Notes: a model not told the origin generated them from the sequence alone. DNA of 64,000 bases from Winogradskyella forsetii (GCF_013394595.1 NZ_CP053348.1:4188501-4252500); one strand, 5' to 3'; shown: positions 8,923 to 18,842, numbered from the stretch's first letter. Made by a program: numbers and translations.

Positions 8923-10046
8923 TTAGCAGTCATAGGTTTTCCGTGGGTCATTTTTATAATTTGTGGCATCAAGAACGGAAACCAGTGTAAAACCGTTAAA
9001 AGTTTTGGTGCTAACCAATCTTGCCGAAATAAATAGGCGATGCTATGTCCTGCTTTTAAGCGTAGACCGAATGTTTTTTTCCAACGTTTGGTGTACTGGT
9101 TTTCTAACGTTTGACGTGATGCAATTTTTTCATGAAGATAATCAATAATCAACTCTGATGCTAATTGCGCGCTTCTAATTGCCATTCCCATACCGTTTCC
9201 GCACAACGGATGAATCATACCTGCCGTATCTCCGCACATAATGATATGGTTTTCAACAGGCTTTTTAGTTTCGAATGAAATCTGACTTATGGTTAACGGG
9301 TTTTCGAATTCTGGTTTTGAGTTCTCGAAAATTGATCTCAATTCTGAATTTTTAAAAAGCACTTCGTCTTGAAATGTTTCAATAGCCTTATGTTTTTTGA
9401 AAGCCTTAAAATTAGTAATATAGCAAAGGTTGATATGATTGTTTTCCACTTTGGAAACGCCGCAATAGCCACCTTTAAAATTATGCAAAGCGACCTTATC
9501 TTCAGGGAAATTTCCTGACACATGAATTTTAACCCCTAAATACGGCGACTTTTTTTTAATAAATTTTCGGTTGAATTGTACATCTAAATTTGAACGCTTG
9601 CCATAAGCGCCAATCACAATTTTTGCATGAAATCGTTGTTGTGATTTTGTTTCTACTTGAAAGTTATCTTTTTCGAAAATCACATCACTCACTGAATCTT
9701 GAAACACTTCAGCTCCACTTCTAAGTGCGAGTTGATACAATTGAAAATCCATTTCATATCGGCTCATCCCAAAACCACCTAGTGGTAAATTCGAAGAAAC
9801 ACTTTTGTTATTATGTGTGGTTAATTCGAACTTTGAAATTTGTTTTGCGCCAAATTCAAAAGGATCGAAACCGAGATAATTTAAATATGGTAAGACTTCA
9901 TTTGATACATATTCACCGCACACTTTGTGCCTTGGATACGCGTTTTTTTCTATAAGTAATACATTGAACTTTTCTTTTGATAAATGGATGGCGCTTGTTA
10001 ATCCTGCTAAGCCTCCTCCAATAATAATCACATCGAATTTGTTCAT
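8919..10046 (-). CDS. FAD-dependent oxidoreductase (geranylgeranyl-reductase-like)
   Basis: A 375-residue flavoprotein with a Rossmann dinucleotide motif (IIGGGLAGLTSAIHLS, residues about 8-23), the PRHKVCGEY segment typical of the geranylgeranyl reductase/hydroxylase group, and the second FAD motif CGDTAGMIHPLCGNGMG (about residues 270-286). It begins the PKS-methyltransferase transcription unit and overlaps the methyltransferase by ATGA. It probably hydroxylates or reduces the polyketide. The family contains both halves of that choice, so reaction type is uncertain. Confidence 0.85.
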   Translation of the reverse strand: MNKFDVIIIGGGLAGLTSAIHLSKEKFNVLLIEKNAYPRHKVCGEYVSNEVLPYLNYLGFDPFEFGAKQISKFELTTHNNKSVSSNLPLGGFGMSRYEMDFQLYQLALRSGAEVFQDSVSDVIFEKDNFQVETKSQQRFHAKIVIGAYGKRSNLDVQFNRKFIKKKSPYLGVKIHVSGNFPEDKVALHNFKGGYCGVSKVENNHINLCYITNFKAFKKHKAIETFQDEVLFKNSELRSIFENSKPEFENPLTISQISFETKKPVENHIIMCGDTAGMIHPLCGNGMGMAIRSAQLASELIIDYLHEKIASRQTLENQYTKRWKKTFGLRLKAGHSIAYLFRQDWLAPKLLTVLHWFPFLMPQIIKMTHGKPMTAK

Positions 10047-10052
10047 TGTGGT

Positions 10053-10571
10053 TTAAAATTCCTGAAAATGAACAACACTTATTTTTACTGTATCGCTCAT
10101 GACGAAGCTGCTGCCTCCAACTTTAAAATCTCTGCGGTCTAACTCAAAATTCGAGCTTATTTTATAACTATTATCAACCTCAGCGACATTCACTTTAATA
10201 TTGATCTCCTTGGTAATTCCTTTAATAGTAAGATTTGCTTTTACCTTATACTGATTTTCAGAAACTTTACTGACCGATTCACTCTTCAGCGTAATTTGTT
10301 TATGGTTATTAACATGAAAATACTCTTCTTCTTTCAAGTGTTCGTCTCGCTTATCTATACCTGTTTTGATAGAAGATACCTTTATGGTTCCGGAAAGACT
10401 TTCTAATTCAGAGTTGGCCTCATCAAATTCAGCTGTGACAGAAAATGTATTAAAGTGCCCATCCACATTGATACCAAAGTTTCTAATCTTAAAATCAATG
10501 CTAGATGCATTCTGAGCAAATGCAGAGATTGAAAAGCAAAGGATAAAAAATGAAAGTAAACCAGTTCTCAT
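10053..10571 (-). CDS. YceI family protein, exported
   Basis: A 172-residue protein with a cleavable signal peptide (MRTGLLSFFILCFSISAFAQ) and a YceI-type beta barrel (lipocalin-like fold that binds polyisoprenoid or amphiphilic ligands). Recognisable elements are SIDFKIRNFGINVDGHF and the repeated beta strands ending in VKISVVHFQEF. It lies six bases upstream of the FAD oxidoreductase, so it may be the first gene of the polyketide unit and could carry or store its product in the periplasm. That role is inferred from position. Confidence 0.85.
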   Translation of the reverse strand: MRTGLLSFFILCFSISAFAQNASSIDFKIRNFGINVDGHFNTFSVTAEFDEANSELESLSGTIKVSSIKTGIDKRDEHLKEEEYFHVNNHKQITLKSESVSKVSENQYKVKANLTIKGITKEINIKVNVAEVDNSYKISSNFELDRRDFKVGGSSFVMSDTVKISVVHFQEF

Positions 10572-10635
10572 AACCTATAATTGTTTTGTGAAGTTAAGCT
10601 AGAAATGAGAAAAATGAAATAGGTTTAACGTTTTT

Positions 10636-11085
10636 CTAAAGTATTTCTACAATTTTGAATTCGGTTTCCCTAAATCGAACAGTATCGTTAATACGTTTAG
10701 ATACTAATAATTGTGCTATTGGTGTTGCTGCAGAAATAGCAAAATAAGAATCGGTTTCTACCTCAATTTTACCAGCACTTATAGCAATAAAATAATTAGC
10801 CTCAGTTGTTTTTACCACAGCACCTAATGTCACTTTTTGATGTTTAGATTCCACATTTATTTTTTGAAGGACTTGCTGCTGTTTTTGAATTTCTGCCAAT
10901 TGGTGACCTGCTTTTTCTCGTTCTAATTGTAGCATCGCTCGACCTGTTTCGTGCTTATCTCCAGCACTGCTTTTAGTCTCGGATTGTAAGGCGTTTTGAA
11001 TGTCTGAAATGGTATGATTTACAGTTGTTAATCGTTCATCAATAAATTCTAAGCATCGATTATATAGCTTTTCTTTTATAGTCAT
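10636..11085 (-). CDS. GreA/GreB C-terminal-like protein
   Basis: A 149-residue protein with an N-terminal helical region (about 1-80, rich in charged residues, coiled-coil-like) and a C-terminal beta domain (about 85-149) reminiscent of the FKBP-like domain of GreA/GreB transcription factors. Proteins of this type are often labelled 3-oxoacyl-ACP synthase in databases, but no condensing-enzyme motif is present. Its stop-start overlap (4 bases) is with mtgA upstream. The function is unknown; binding near the RNA polymerase secondary channel is only a guess from fold. Confidence 0.6.
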   Translation of the reverse strand: MTIKEKLYNRCLEFIDERLTTVNHTISDIQNALQSETKSSAGDKHETGRAMLQLEREKAGHQLAEIQKQQQVLQKINVESKHQKVTLGAVVKTTEANYFIAISAGKIEVETDSYFAISAATPIAQLLVSKRINDTVRFRETEFKIVEIL

Positions 11086-11768
11086 TTTTCAGTATTCAAA
11101 TTAAACTCACCATAATATCGCATCTGCTTTACAATCCATTGTTGTCGTCTTTGAATATATGCTGACGCAGGATTTGCCCTGTAATTTCTTGGATTTGGCA
11201 AAACAGCTACAATGGCTGCAGATTCGTTTGCATTTAGGTTTGCAGCAGATTTTTTAAACCAATATTGTGCGGCAGCTTCTGCACCATAGATACCGTTTCC
11301 CATTTCAATACTGTTTAAATAGACTTCGAGAATGCGCTCTTTGCTCCAAATAGTCTCAATTAAAAATGTGAAATACGTTTCTAAGCCCTTACGCAACCAA
11401 TTACGTTTTGGCCATAGAAAGACATTTTTTGCGGTTTGTTGACTAATAGTGCTTCCACCTCTAATTCGTTTGCCTTTTTTGTTGTGTTCGTAGGCTTTCT
11501 CAATGGCTTCAATATCAAAATCATTGTGCGCCATAAACTTTTGGTCTTCACTACAGATAGCGGCGAGCTGGATATTCTTTGATATCTTTTCCATGGAAAC
11601 CCATTCGTGTTTCCATATTTTGTTCTCATTAGTACTTTCAAAATAACGAATCACCATTAAAGGCGTTGCTGGCACAGGAACGAACTTATATAATACCACT
11701 AAACCGACCGACAAGACGATAAACCAAAGCACTAATTTTCCTAAAAAACGAAATACCCTTTTCATCAT
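11082..11768 (-). CDS. mtgA: Monofunctional peptidoglycan transglycosylase
   Basis: MtgA polymerises lipid II into glycan strands in the periplasm. The 228-residue product has one N-terminal membrane anchor (about 9-30) and the glycosyltransferase family 51 motifs: AICSEDQKF with catalytic Glu74, RGGSTISQQTAKN (103-115), and KERILEVYLNSIEMGNGIYG. There is no transpeptidase domain. The gene overlaps the flavoprotein upstream by one base and the GreA-like gene downstream by four, indicating one transcription unit. Confidence 0.93.
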   Translation of the reverse strand: MMKRVFRFLGKLVLWFIVLSVGLVVLYKFVPVPATPLMVIRYFESTNENKIWKHEWVSMEKISKNIQLAAICSEDQKFMAHNDFDIEAIEKAYEHNKKGKRIRGGSTISQQTAKNVFLWPKRNWLRKGLETYFTFLIETIWSKERILEVYLNSIEMGNGIYGAEAAAQYWFKKSAANLNANESAAIVAVLPNPRNYRANPASAYIQRRQQWIVKQMRYYGEFNLNTEK

Positions 11769-12883
11769 TATTCTACTAAATCTGCTAGTTCCTTACCTAT
11801 TAAACTCCCAATTGCAATTCCCATTCCACCTAATCGTACACCGCAAAACACATTTTTTGATAGTTGTTTTACAACCGCATTCTTCTGTTTACCAACGCCC
11901 ATTATGCCGCTCCACCGCTGGTCTATTTCAAAACTCGTATTTGGCAAAATAATGGTTTTAAGTAAATCTTCGAGCTTATTTTGTATGATTTCTGTTTGAC
12001 CGAATTCCGTAGTTTCTTCAGTTTGAAAATCTAAGTTTCGTCCGCCACCAAGTAGTATTCTATTATCAATATTCCTGAAGTAATAATACCCTTCGTCAAG
12101 ATGAAATGTGCCTTTAATATGCAAATTATCTATCGGTTTTGTAATTAAAACTTGGGCTCTGGCTGGTTTTACTTCCGGAATGTTGAGTTGTTTGGCAAAT
12201 CCGTTTGTTGCGATACATAATTTTTTCGTTGTAAAATCGAAATGATTGGTTTTAAGTTTTACCGCATTTGAATCTTCCGACAACTCTTCAACCTTAGTGT
12301 TATTCAGGATTTTTATGCCTAAGGATTGAACCTTATCCAATAATGCATTCATCATTTTGCCAGTATCAATCTGTCCTTCAAACGGGTTATAACAGTAATT
12401 TGGTTTTATGTTTTTGAAACCAAAATTATTCACTTTAAAAGAAAATACTTCTGTATTAAAAATGGAATATAATAGTTGATTGATATCGTCTTTATTGCTT
12501 AAACATGAATTATAAAGCGTGTCGTCAGACTCTAAGAACAATTCATAACCACCAAAATTTTGATAATCTAGGGCATTATCTCCTAATGTTTCTCGAAGTA
12601 GCTGAAGACCATTGATGCGTTTTTTAATCAATTCTAAGACGGCGTCTTCCGAGTGCTTTTTTAAATCATCTATAATCTCACTTAAACTTCCAAAGCAAGC
12701 AAAACCAGCATTTTTTGTACTGGCACCTTGTGGAAGCATTCCCTTTTCAAGAATTAAAATTTTAGCTTTTGGGAAACGCTTTTTTAATTGCAAAGCACAA
12801 TTAAGACCCACAATACCACTACCAACAATTGTAAAATCAATGTTAGTTAACCACGTTTTTATTTCCCAATACGATAAATTCAT
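11768..12883 (-). CDS. FAD-dependent oxidoreductase, DAO family
   Basis: A 371-residue D-amino-acid-oxidase family flavoprotein. The dinucleotide-binding motif is TIVGSGIVGLNCALQL (about 18-33), followed by the glutamate that binds ribose in ILILEKG. The C-terminal motif RWSGIMGVGKQK and FCGVRLGGMGIAIG closes the FAD site. It could oxidise a secondary amine or amino acid, but the substrate is unknown and thiamine-type or glycine oxidase function cannot be told from sequence. First gene of the unit with mtgA. Confidence 0.8.
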   Translation of the reverse strand: MNLSYWEIKTWLTNIDFTIVGSGIVGLNCALQLKKRFPKAKILILEKGMLPQGASTKNAGFACFGSLSEIIDDLKKHSEDAVLELIKKRINGLQLLRETLGDNALDYQNFGGYELFLESDDTLYNSCLSNKDDINQLLYSIFNTEVFSFKVNNFGFKNIKPNYCYNPFEGQIDTGKMMNALLDKVQSLGIKILNNTKVEELSEDSNAVKLKTNHFDFTTKKLCIATNGFAKQLNIPEVKPARAQVLITKPIDNLHIKGTFHLDEGYYYFRNIDNRILLGGGRNLDFQTEETTEFGQTEIIQNKLEDLLKTIILPNTSFEIDQRWSGIMGVGKQKNAVVKQLSKNVFCGVRLGGMGIAIGSLIGKELADLVE

Positions 12884-12891
12884 AGTATAAA

Positions 12892-12917
12892 AAAAGCTCC
12901 TAAAATTAGGAGCTTTT
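12892..12917 (-). terminator. Rho-independent terminator after metalloprotease
   Basis: AAAAGCTCCTAA pairs with TTAGGAGCTTTT and, read on the minus strand, ends in a T-rich tail. It lies just past the stop of the metalloprotease gene. Confidence 0.75.
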
Positions 12918-12935
12918 AAAGTATCACTAAAATTC

Positions 12936-15623
12936 TTATTCTACTACTATTTTTTTTGTCACTTTTTCTGCTCCATCTGAAATAGTTAACATATAAACTC
13001 CAGATTGTGCATTATTAAGTTGAATGACTTCTTCAAATCTACTCGCACTACTATAAACTTTGTTATAGATTGAGCGTCCTCTGATATCATAAACTCCAAT
13101 AGTAATTTCTTCACCAGATCTTGGATTGAAGGCAATATTAAACTCACCGTTATTTGGGTTTGGGTAGATACTTAGTTTGTCTAGTTCGTTTTCACCAACA
13201 CCTAATGACTCACCACAGAATTCTAAAGACCAATTATTTAAAACACCTGTATCACCATTATAAAAATCAACCAAAACAAGTGTCCAATCGCCATTCATTT
13301 CTAAATTATTGAAAACACTTAGCGGATTTTGTGGATTTGCGAGACCAACAGTTGGGCTGGCACAATTAATTTCTGGTTCTCCATCTTTAAATGTAATATC
13401 AATATTAGCAAATGCAGCTGTATTACATGATCTATTCCATAAGTTAACGAAATCAGTCCCGTTAGGATGCTGTAACTGTAACAGTAAATCACCAGTATAC
13501 GTGTGTGTTATATCCACAGAAACCCTTAAGTCTAAAATAGAGCCTGAATCTGGAACATTAATTGTACTACCTACGGCAGATCCTGGCGTATTAGGAGCTG
13601 TTCCATCCGGTACAGAAACTGATATGGCTCCAGAATCGTAAACGGTACAAGGAACATCTCCAACCGTAAATTTGCTACTATTAACATTAAAAAATATACC
13701 GTTAGCCGCTTCAACCATAATTCGACAATTTGAAGAGGCTACATTTGGTGCCGTAATATTTTGAGATCCATCATTTGGCGTATTAGATACTAAAACGGTA
13801 TCAAAAGTAACTCCACCATTTGTCGATAAGAGAATGTTAACATTAGCTTCGTTTACACCATTAGCCGTTGTGCCAGCAACATCCCATGTTATGGTTTGTG
13901 TAGAACCCACATCCCAAGATACTCCACTTACATTTTGGGAAGTAACTGTAAAAGGTCCTGCTGAATTCGTTACGGTTGCGGTCATTTGGTCAGAGTCTGT
14001 TTGGCCTCCAATAGGATCGTTGTCCCTTACGGTTAGTTGAAAGTTAATACTTCTATTGACCGTGGCTAATTTTTCCCATGTGGTTGACATACCTCCATTA
14101 GCAACTAAATCGATAAGTCTAGGAACATATCTTATTGGATTGGATGTGCCTTCAAACGACCTAACCAATGGGCCAGTTCCCGTTGTTTCTGTAGGCACTC
14201 CTGCTGGACCTAAGTCATATTGTTCCCAAGTGTAGGTTAAAGAAGCTAAACCGTCCACATCAGAAGAACCACTTCCATCTAATTTATATGGAGTGCCTTG
14301 AGGTATAATGTAGTTAAGTCCTGCATCTGCTACTGGCTCTGTATTTCCTGTTGAAGTTCTATTTACAGGACAAGACCCTGTACTTAAAACATGGTTCCAA
14401 ATACGGTTGAGGCTATTCTGATGAAAATAAGCATCACTGCCTATTTGTACATTATCAGAACCGCAAATTCCAGCATAGGCCATTATGGTTGAACCACTTC
14501 CCGGCTCATAGGCATTCCCTGCAGATCTATTTGCGCCTGAACAGCTACCAACCGTTCCGTTAAATGTGTGTGGAGCACCAAATTGATGTCCCAGCTCATG
14601 AGCTACAAAGTCTATATCAAAAGCGTCACCGATGGGTTGTGAAATTCCTGTTACGCCTTTAGCCTTATTACTATTATTACAAGTAACACCCAAACCTGCC
14701 AAACCACCAGCTCCAGTACTAAATGTATGACCAATATCATAGTTTGCTGAACCAATAGAGGCGTTTATCTCGCTTTGGCTTTCATCTATCAGTAAAGCTT
14801 CTTCATCATTAGTAAAAGGGTCAGTCGCAGCATTAGTATAAATAAGGATATCATTATTGGCTACCAATGTCAATTTTATGGATAAATCTCTTTGAAAAAT
14901 ACTGTTAACTCTATTGATAGTTGTGGTAATTGCAGCCATCGCGCCTGTTACTGTTCCACCATGAAATGTGGCATATTCCCCTGTACAAGCAACTGCTAGA
15001 CGATAATTCCTTAGCATCCCATCATTGGCATTTCTTGCCATATTTGATGCTTCTTCGTAAGTTCTATCTAAAAGAGAATCATCAATAACACTGCATTCAA
15101 AATCAAAATTTCTCGCTTCTAAATTTTTCTTAGCATAAACTGTATAAATATTTCCTTGTTCAGTAAATGGGTCAATGAATTGCGTTCCATTAGATGTTCC
15201 TAAAAACATAGCATGAAAACCTTTAGGTGTGATGCTAAACCTTACTATTTCAGTAGGATTATCGATTCCTTGACCTGCATAAGTTCTCATATCAGGAAAT
15301 TGAGCTTGCAGTTCTGGTTCCATAATAGATGATTCGAATATTTTAAATCTATTTAATTTACCATCAGCATTAGGAAAAGAAATAATTGTATGTCCCTTGT
15401 GCTCACTATTCCCAACATTGTGTAAGGTATTTTTAAGCTTTTCTAGATTTAGTTGAAAGAATGTCTCTTTCTTAAGTTCTATTTTTCTAGAAATTTGTTT
15501 CGATTGTTTTGCCTTTAATTCGCTAATACGGTTCCAAATGTTATTTGAATCTTGGGAACTAGCAGTTAAAGAATAAAATGCAACAATAATTGTTGCGATT
15601 TTTATAATGTATTTTTTATTCAT
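12936..15623 (-). CDS. Secreted reprolysin-type zinc metalloprotease with P-domain and T9SS sorting tail
   Basis: An 895-residue secreted protease. In order: signal peptide (MNKKYIIKIATIIVAFYSLT, cut after SSQ), a propeptide-like region to about 200, a metzincin catalytic domain with HELGHQFGAPH (342-352; His342, Glu343, His346, His352) and a Met-turn in GSTIMAYAG, then Ig/PKD-like regions, a proprotein-convertase P-domain (about 660-810, ending NWSLEFCG) and a type A sorting domain (SIYPNPNNGEF ... YMLTISDG ... KKIVVE). The last domain indicates export across the outer membrane by the type IX system. A single gene flanked by terminators on both sides. Confidence 0.92.
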   Translation of the reverse strand: MNKKYIIKIATIIVAFYSLTASSQDSNNIWNRISELKAKQSKQISRKIELKKETFFQLNLEKLKNTLHNVGNSEHKGHTIISFPNADGKLNRFKIFESSIMEPELQAQFPDMRTYAGQGIDNPTEIVRFSITPKGFHAMFLGTSNGTQFIDPFTEQGNIYTVYAKKNLEARNFDFECSVIDDSLLDRTYEEASNMARNANDGMLRNYRLAVACTGEYATFHGGTVTGAMAAITTTINRVNSIFQRDLSIKLTLVANNDILIYTNAATDPFTNDEEALLIDESQSEINASIGSANYDIGHTFSTGAGGLAGLGVTCNNSNKAKGVTGISQPIGDAFDIDFVAHELGHQFGAPHTFNGTVGSCSGANRSAGNAYEPGSGSTIMAYAGICGSDNVQIGSDAYFHQNSLNRIWNHVLSTGSCPVNRTSTGNTEPVADAGLNYIIPQGTPYKLDGSGSSDVDGLASLTYTWEQYDLGPAGVPTETTGTGPLVRSFEGTSNPIRYVPRLIDLVANGGMSTTWEKLATVNRSINFQLTVRDNDPIGGQTDSDQMTATVTNSAGPFTVTSQNVSGVSWDVGSTQTITWDVAGTTANGVNEANVNILLSTNGGVTFDTVLVSNTPNDGSQNITAPNVASSNCRIMVEAANGIFFNVNSSKFTVGDVPCTVYDSGAISVSVPDGTAPNTPGSAVGSTINVPDSGSILDLRVSVDITHTYTGDLLLQLQHPNGTDFVNLWNRSCNTAAFANIDITFKDGEPEINCASPTVGLANPQNPLSVFNNLEMNGDWTLVLVDFYNGDTGVLNNWSLEFCGESLGVGENELDKLSIYPNPNNGEFNIAFNPRSGEEITIGVYDIRGRSIYNKVYSSASRFEEVIQLNNAQSGVYMLTISDGAEKVTKKIVVE

Positions 15624-15729
15624 AGTTAGTAGTTTTTGTACAATCCTTAAAGTTAATATTTTTATTCTATAAATTAAAAAAAGGGAAAGTTCTCTTTCAG
15701 AATTTAATTTTTATTACAACGATTAAAGT

Positions 15730-15762
15730 AAAAAACCCAAACTGAAAAAGTTTGGGTTTTTT
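15730..15762 (-). terminator. Rho-independent terminator after accC
   Basis: AAAAAACCCAAACT and AGTTTGGGTTTTTT form a perfect 14-bp stem around a GAAAA loop directly after the accC stop codon. Confidence 0.85.
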
Positions 15763-15764
15763 AA

Positions 15765-17117
15765 TTATTCTTCAACCTCCTTTTGGATTTTAAAGTCTTC
15801 CATAAATTTAGTCGTATAATTACCTGCTAAATAGTCTGGATGGTCCATTAATTGCCTGTGAAAAGGAATCGTAGTTTTTATGCCTTCTATTACAAACTCA
15901 TCCAAAGCACGCTTCATTTTATTAATAGCTTCTTCTCTGGTTTGAGCTGTTGTAATTAACTTTGCGATCATGGAATCATAGTTTGGAGGAATGCTATAAC
16001 CTGCATAAACGTGTGTATCTAACCTTACACCATGTCCTCCTGGTGCGTGAAGTGTGGTGATTTTACCTGGTGAAGGTCTAAAATCATTGAACGGATCTTC
16101 GGCATTAATTCTACACTCTATGGAGTGCAAGTTTGGTGTATAATTTTTACCGGAAATTGGTACACCTGCAGCAACTAAAATCTGTTCACGAATTAAATCG
16201 AAATCAATTACTTGTTCTGTGATTGGGTGTTCTACTTGAATACGTGTATTCATTTCCATAAAGTAGAAATTTCTATGCTTATCCACTAAGAACTCAACGG
16301 TTCCTGCCCCTTCATATTTAATAAATTCGGCAGCTTTTACAGCAGCTTTGCCCATTTGAGCTCTCAATTTATCGGTCATAAATGGGGAAGGCACTTCTTC
16401 TGTTAATTTTTGATGGCGTCTTTGTATAGAGCAATCTCTTTCTGACAAATGGCATGCTTTTCCACGAGAGTCACCCACAATTTGTATTTCAATATGTCGA
16501 GGTTCTTCAATGAGCTTCTCCATATACATATCATCATTTCCAAATGCGGCTTTAGATTCTGAACGTGCAGATTCCCATGCGTTTTGAAGATCTTCTGGTT
16601 TCCAAACGGCACGCATTCCTTTACCACCTCCTCCAGCAGACGCTTTAAGCATCACTGGATAACCGGTTTCTTTAGCAACTTTCTTACAGTCTTCAAAATC
16701 CTTGATAACGCCTTCACTTCCAGGCACACAAGGTACGCCAGCAGCTTTCATGGTCGCTTTGGCATTTGCCTTGTCTCCCATTTTATCAATCATTTCTTCA
16801 GAAGCACCAATGAATTTTATACCGTGTTCTTCACAAATTTTAGAGAATTTTGCGTTCTCAGATAAAAATCCATAACCAGGATGGATGGCATCTGCATTTG
16901 TAATTTCTGCAGCTGCTATAATATTGGATATTTTTAAGTAGGATTCGCTACTAGGTGGTGGACCGATACAAACAGCTTCGTCTGCAAATTTCACATGAAG
17001 ACTTTCTGCATCTGCAGTAGAATATACAGCCACAGTTTGTATGCCCATCTCTTTGCAGGTTCTAATAACACGGAGTGCTATTTCTCCTCTATTGGCAATT
17101 AATATTTTTTTGAACAT
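15765..17117 (-). CDS. accC: Acetyl-CoA carboxylase, biotin carboxylase subunit
   Basis: AccC carboxylates biotin on AccB with ATP and bicarbonate, the first half of malonyl-CoA formation. The 450-residue ATP-grasp protein shows the glycine-rich ATP loop [14 protein letters not shown] (about 158-171), the Cys-containing [16 protein letters not shown], and [15 protein letters not shown] (about 290-304) with its catalytic Glu/Arg residues. The length is standard. It is the last gene of the DUF177-rpmF-fabH-accB-accC run and is followed by a strong terminator. Confidence 0.96.
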   Translation of the reverse strand: MFKKILIANRGEIALRVIRTCKEMGIQTVAVYSTADAESLHVKFADEAVCIGPPPSSESYLKISNIIAAAEITNADAIHPGYGFLSENAKFSKICEEHGIKFIGASEEMIDKMGDKANAKATMKAAGVPCVPGSEGVIKDFEDCKKVAKETGYPVMLKASAGGGGKGMRAVWKPEDLQNAWESARSESKAAFGNDDMYMEKLIEEPRHIEIQIVGDSRGKACHLSERDCSIQRRHQKLTEEVPSPFMTDKLRAQMGKAAVKAAEFIKYEGAGTVEFLVDKHRNFYFMEMNTRIQVEHPITEQVIDFDLIREQILVAAGVPISGKNYTPNLHSIECRINAEDPFNDFRPSPGKITTLHAPGGHGVRLDTHVYAGYSIPPNYDSMIAKLITTAQTREEAINKMKRALDEFVIEGIKTTIPFHRQLMDHPDYLAGNYTTKFMEDFKIQKEVEE

Positions 17118-17192
17118 AACTTATAAGTATTTAAAATTTCAAATTCCAAATTCCAACAACTTGGGAATTATACTTTGGAATTTTAAATCGGG

Positions 17193-17681
17193 TTATGACG
17201 GATCTACCAAGAATAAGGGTTGATCGAACTCTACTGGAGATGAATCATCCACGAGTACTTTTACGATTTTGCCAGAAATCTCAGATTCAATTTCATTAAA
17301 TAATTTCATGGCTTCAATAACGCAAAGTACGTCGCCTTCTTTAATTTCAGTACCCACTTCTACAAAAACAGGTTTGTCTGGAGATGGCTTGCGGTAAAAA
17401 GTACCAATTATTGGTGATTTTATAGTAATGTATTTAGAATCTTCTGTCGCCGCAGGTGCTGCAGTTCCAGAAGGTGCTTCGTGCACTGGTGCCGCTTGTT
17501 GTGCAGGCGCCTGTTGTTGCATAACAGGAGCCGCTTGCATCGGTACTTGTTGCACAATGGTTGTGTCGTTTTCTGAACCTGTTCTAATGGTAATTTTAAT
17601 GTCATCCATTTCCAACTTAACCTCACTTGCGCCCGATTTAGCTACAAATTTTATTAAGTTCTGAATTTCTTTTAAATCCAT
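17193..17681 (-). CDS. accB: Acetyl-CoA carboxylase biotin carboxyl carrier protein
   Basis: A 162-residue biotin carrier. The N-terminal region (1-35) is followed by a flexible Ala/Gln/Pro-rich linker (about 45-78) and the biotinyl domain (83-162) with VIEAMKLFNEIE, in which Lys126 is biotinylated. It is the partner of AccC, encoded 75 bases downstream. The low-complexity linker is the reason for long open frames on the other strand and in other frames here. Confidence 0.96.
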   Translation of the reverse strand: MDLKEIQNLIKFVAKSGASEVKLEMDDIKITIRTGSENDTTIVQQVPMQAAPVMQQQAPAQQAAPVHEAPSGTAAPAATEDSKYITIKSPIIGTFYRKPSPDKPVFVEVGTEIKEGDVLCVIEAMKLFNEIESEISGKIVKVLVDDSSPVEFDQPLFLVDPS

Positions 17682-17713
17682 AATATTTAGATATTTGTTA
17701 GTTAGTGTAATTG

Positions 17714-18709
17714 TTAGGAATTATAGGCCCATTTGAAATAAATGGAGCCCCAAGTAAATCCGCCACCAAAGGCAGCGAATATTAATTTATCGCCTTTTTT
17801 AAGCTGCGATTCGTAATCAAACAATAATAATGGAAGCGTTGCAGAAGTGGTGTTTCCGTACCTCTGAATATTCATCATTACTTTCTCGTCTTCTAAATTA
17901 ATTCTGTTCGCCGTTGCATCAATAATTCGCTTATTAGCTTGATGTGCCACTAGCCAGGCAATGTCGTCATTGGTAAGATCATTTCTTTTCATTATCCTTT
18001 CTGACACATCCGCCATATTAAAAACCGCATTTTTAAATACCGTTTTCCCATCTTGAAAAATATAGTGTTTTCCTTCCTTAAATGTATCTTCATTTATAGG
18101 GTATGAAGAACCTCCATAAGTCGCTTGTAAAAATTCACGACCTTCGCCATTACTTTTCAACAATTCATCTTGCAGACCCAAACCTTCTTCATTCGGTTCA
18201 AAAAGCACGGCACCCGCGCCATCACCAAAAATGATACAAGTAGCTCTATCTTTATAATTAATAAAAGATGAATTTTTATCTGCACCTATTAATAGAATTT
18301 TTTTGTAACGACCAGATTCAATATAGGCTGATGCTGTGGACATACCGAATAGAAAGCTAGAACAGGCGGCTTCCAAATCGTAAGCAAAGGCATTGACTGC
18401 TCCAATTTGTGTTGCGGTATATGATGCCGTTGCAGCCGCTTTCATATCTGGAGTTGCCGTACAAACAATTACCAAATCTATTTCTTTTGGATCCAATCCC
18501 TTTTTCTGAATTAAATCTTCGGCAGCTTTAATGGCTAAAAACGATGTTCCCTTTCCGTCTTCCTTAAGAATTCTACGTTCCTTAATACCTGTTCTTGTGG
18601 TAATCCACTCGTCATTAGTCTCAACCATAGTTTCAAGAACCTTATTGGTTAAAACATAGTCTGGTACGTAGCCTCCGACAGCTGTAATTGCCGCTGTGAT
18701 TTTACTCAT
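17714..18709 (-). CDS. fabH: Beta-ketoacyl-ACP synthase III
   Basis: FabH starts fatty-acid synthesis by joining acyl-CoA to malonyl-ACP. The 331-residue product has the Cys-His-Asn triad: Cys116 in EAACSSFLFG, His255 in VAHQANKRI and Asn285 in GNTTSATLPL. It sits between rpmF and accB in the arrangement usual for Bacteroidota, so it is the housekeeping enzyme rather than part of the polyketide cluster. Confidence 0.95.
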   Translation of the reverse strand: MSKITAAITAVGGYVPDYVLTNKVLETMVETNDEWITTRTGIKERRILKEDGKGTSFLAIKAAEDLIQKKGLDPKEIDLVIVCTATPDMKAAATASYTATQIGAVNAFAYDLEAACSSFLFGMSTASAYIESGRYKKILLIGADKNSSFINYKDRATCIIFGDGAGAVLFEPNEEGLGLQDELLKSNGEGREFLQATYGGSSYPINEDTFKEGKHYIFQDGKTVFKNAVFNMADVSERIMKRNDLTNDDIAWLVAHQANKRIIDATANRINLEDEKVMMNIQRYGNTTSATLPLLLFDYESQLKKGDKLIFAAFGGGFTWGSIYFKWAYNS

Positions 18710-18842
18710 TATTAGGATTTTGATAATTAAAAGTATGGAAAAATGACAAAAACGGATCCGTTTTATTCAATTTTTCGCATTTTTTGGCAAATTATTACGC
18801 AAAGTAAGTGGTTTTTGCGCTATTGAAAAAATAATAACAAAA

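Noticed and set aside
10636..11085. Naming as 3-oxoacyl-ACP synthase
   Set aside because: No condensing-enzyme Cys-His-His motifs and too short.
17420..17664. Long open frames overlapping accB on both strands
   Set aside because: They arise from the Ala/Gln-rich linker of AccB and have no start or composition of their own.
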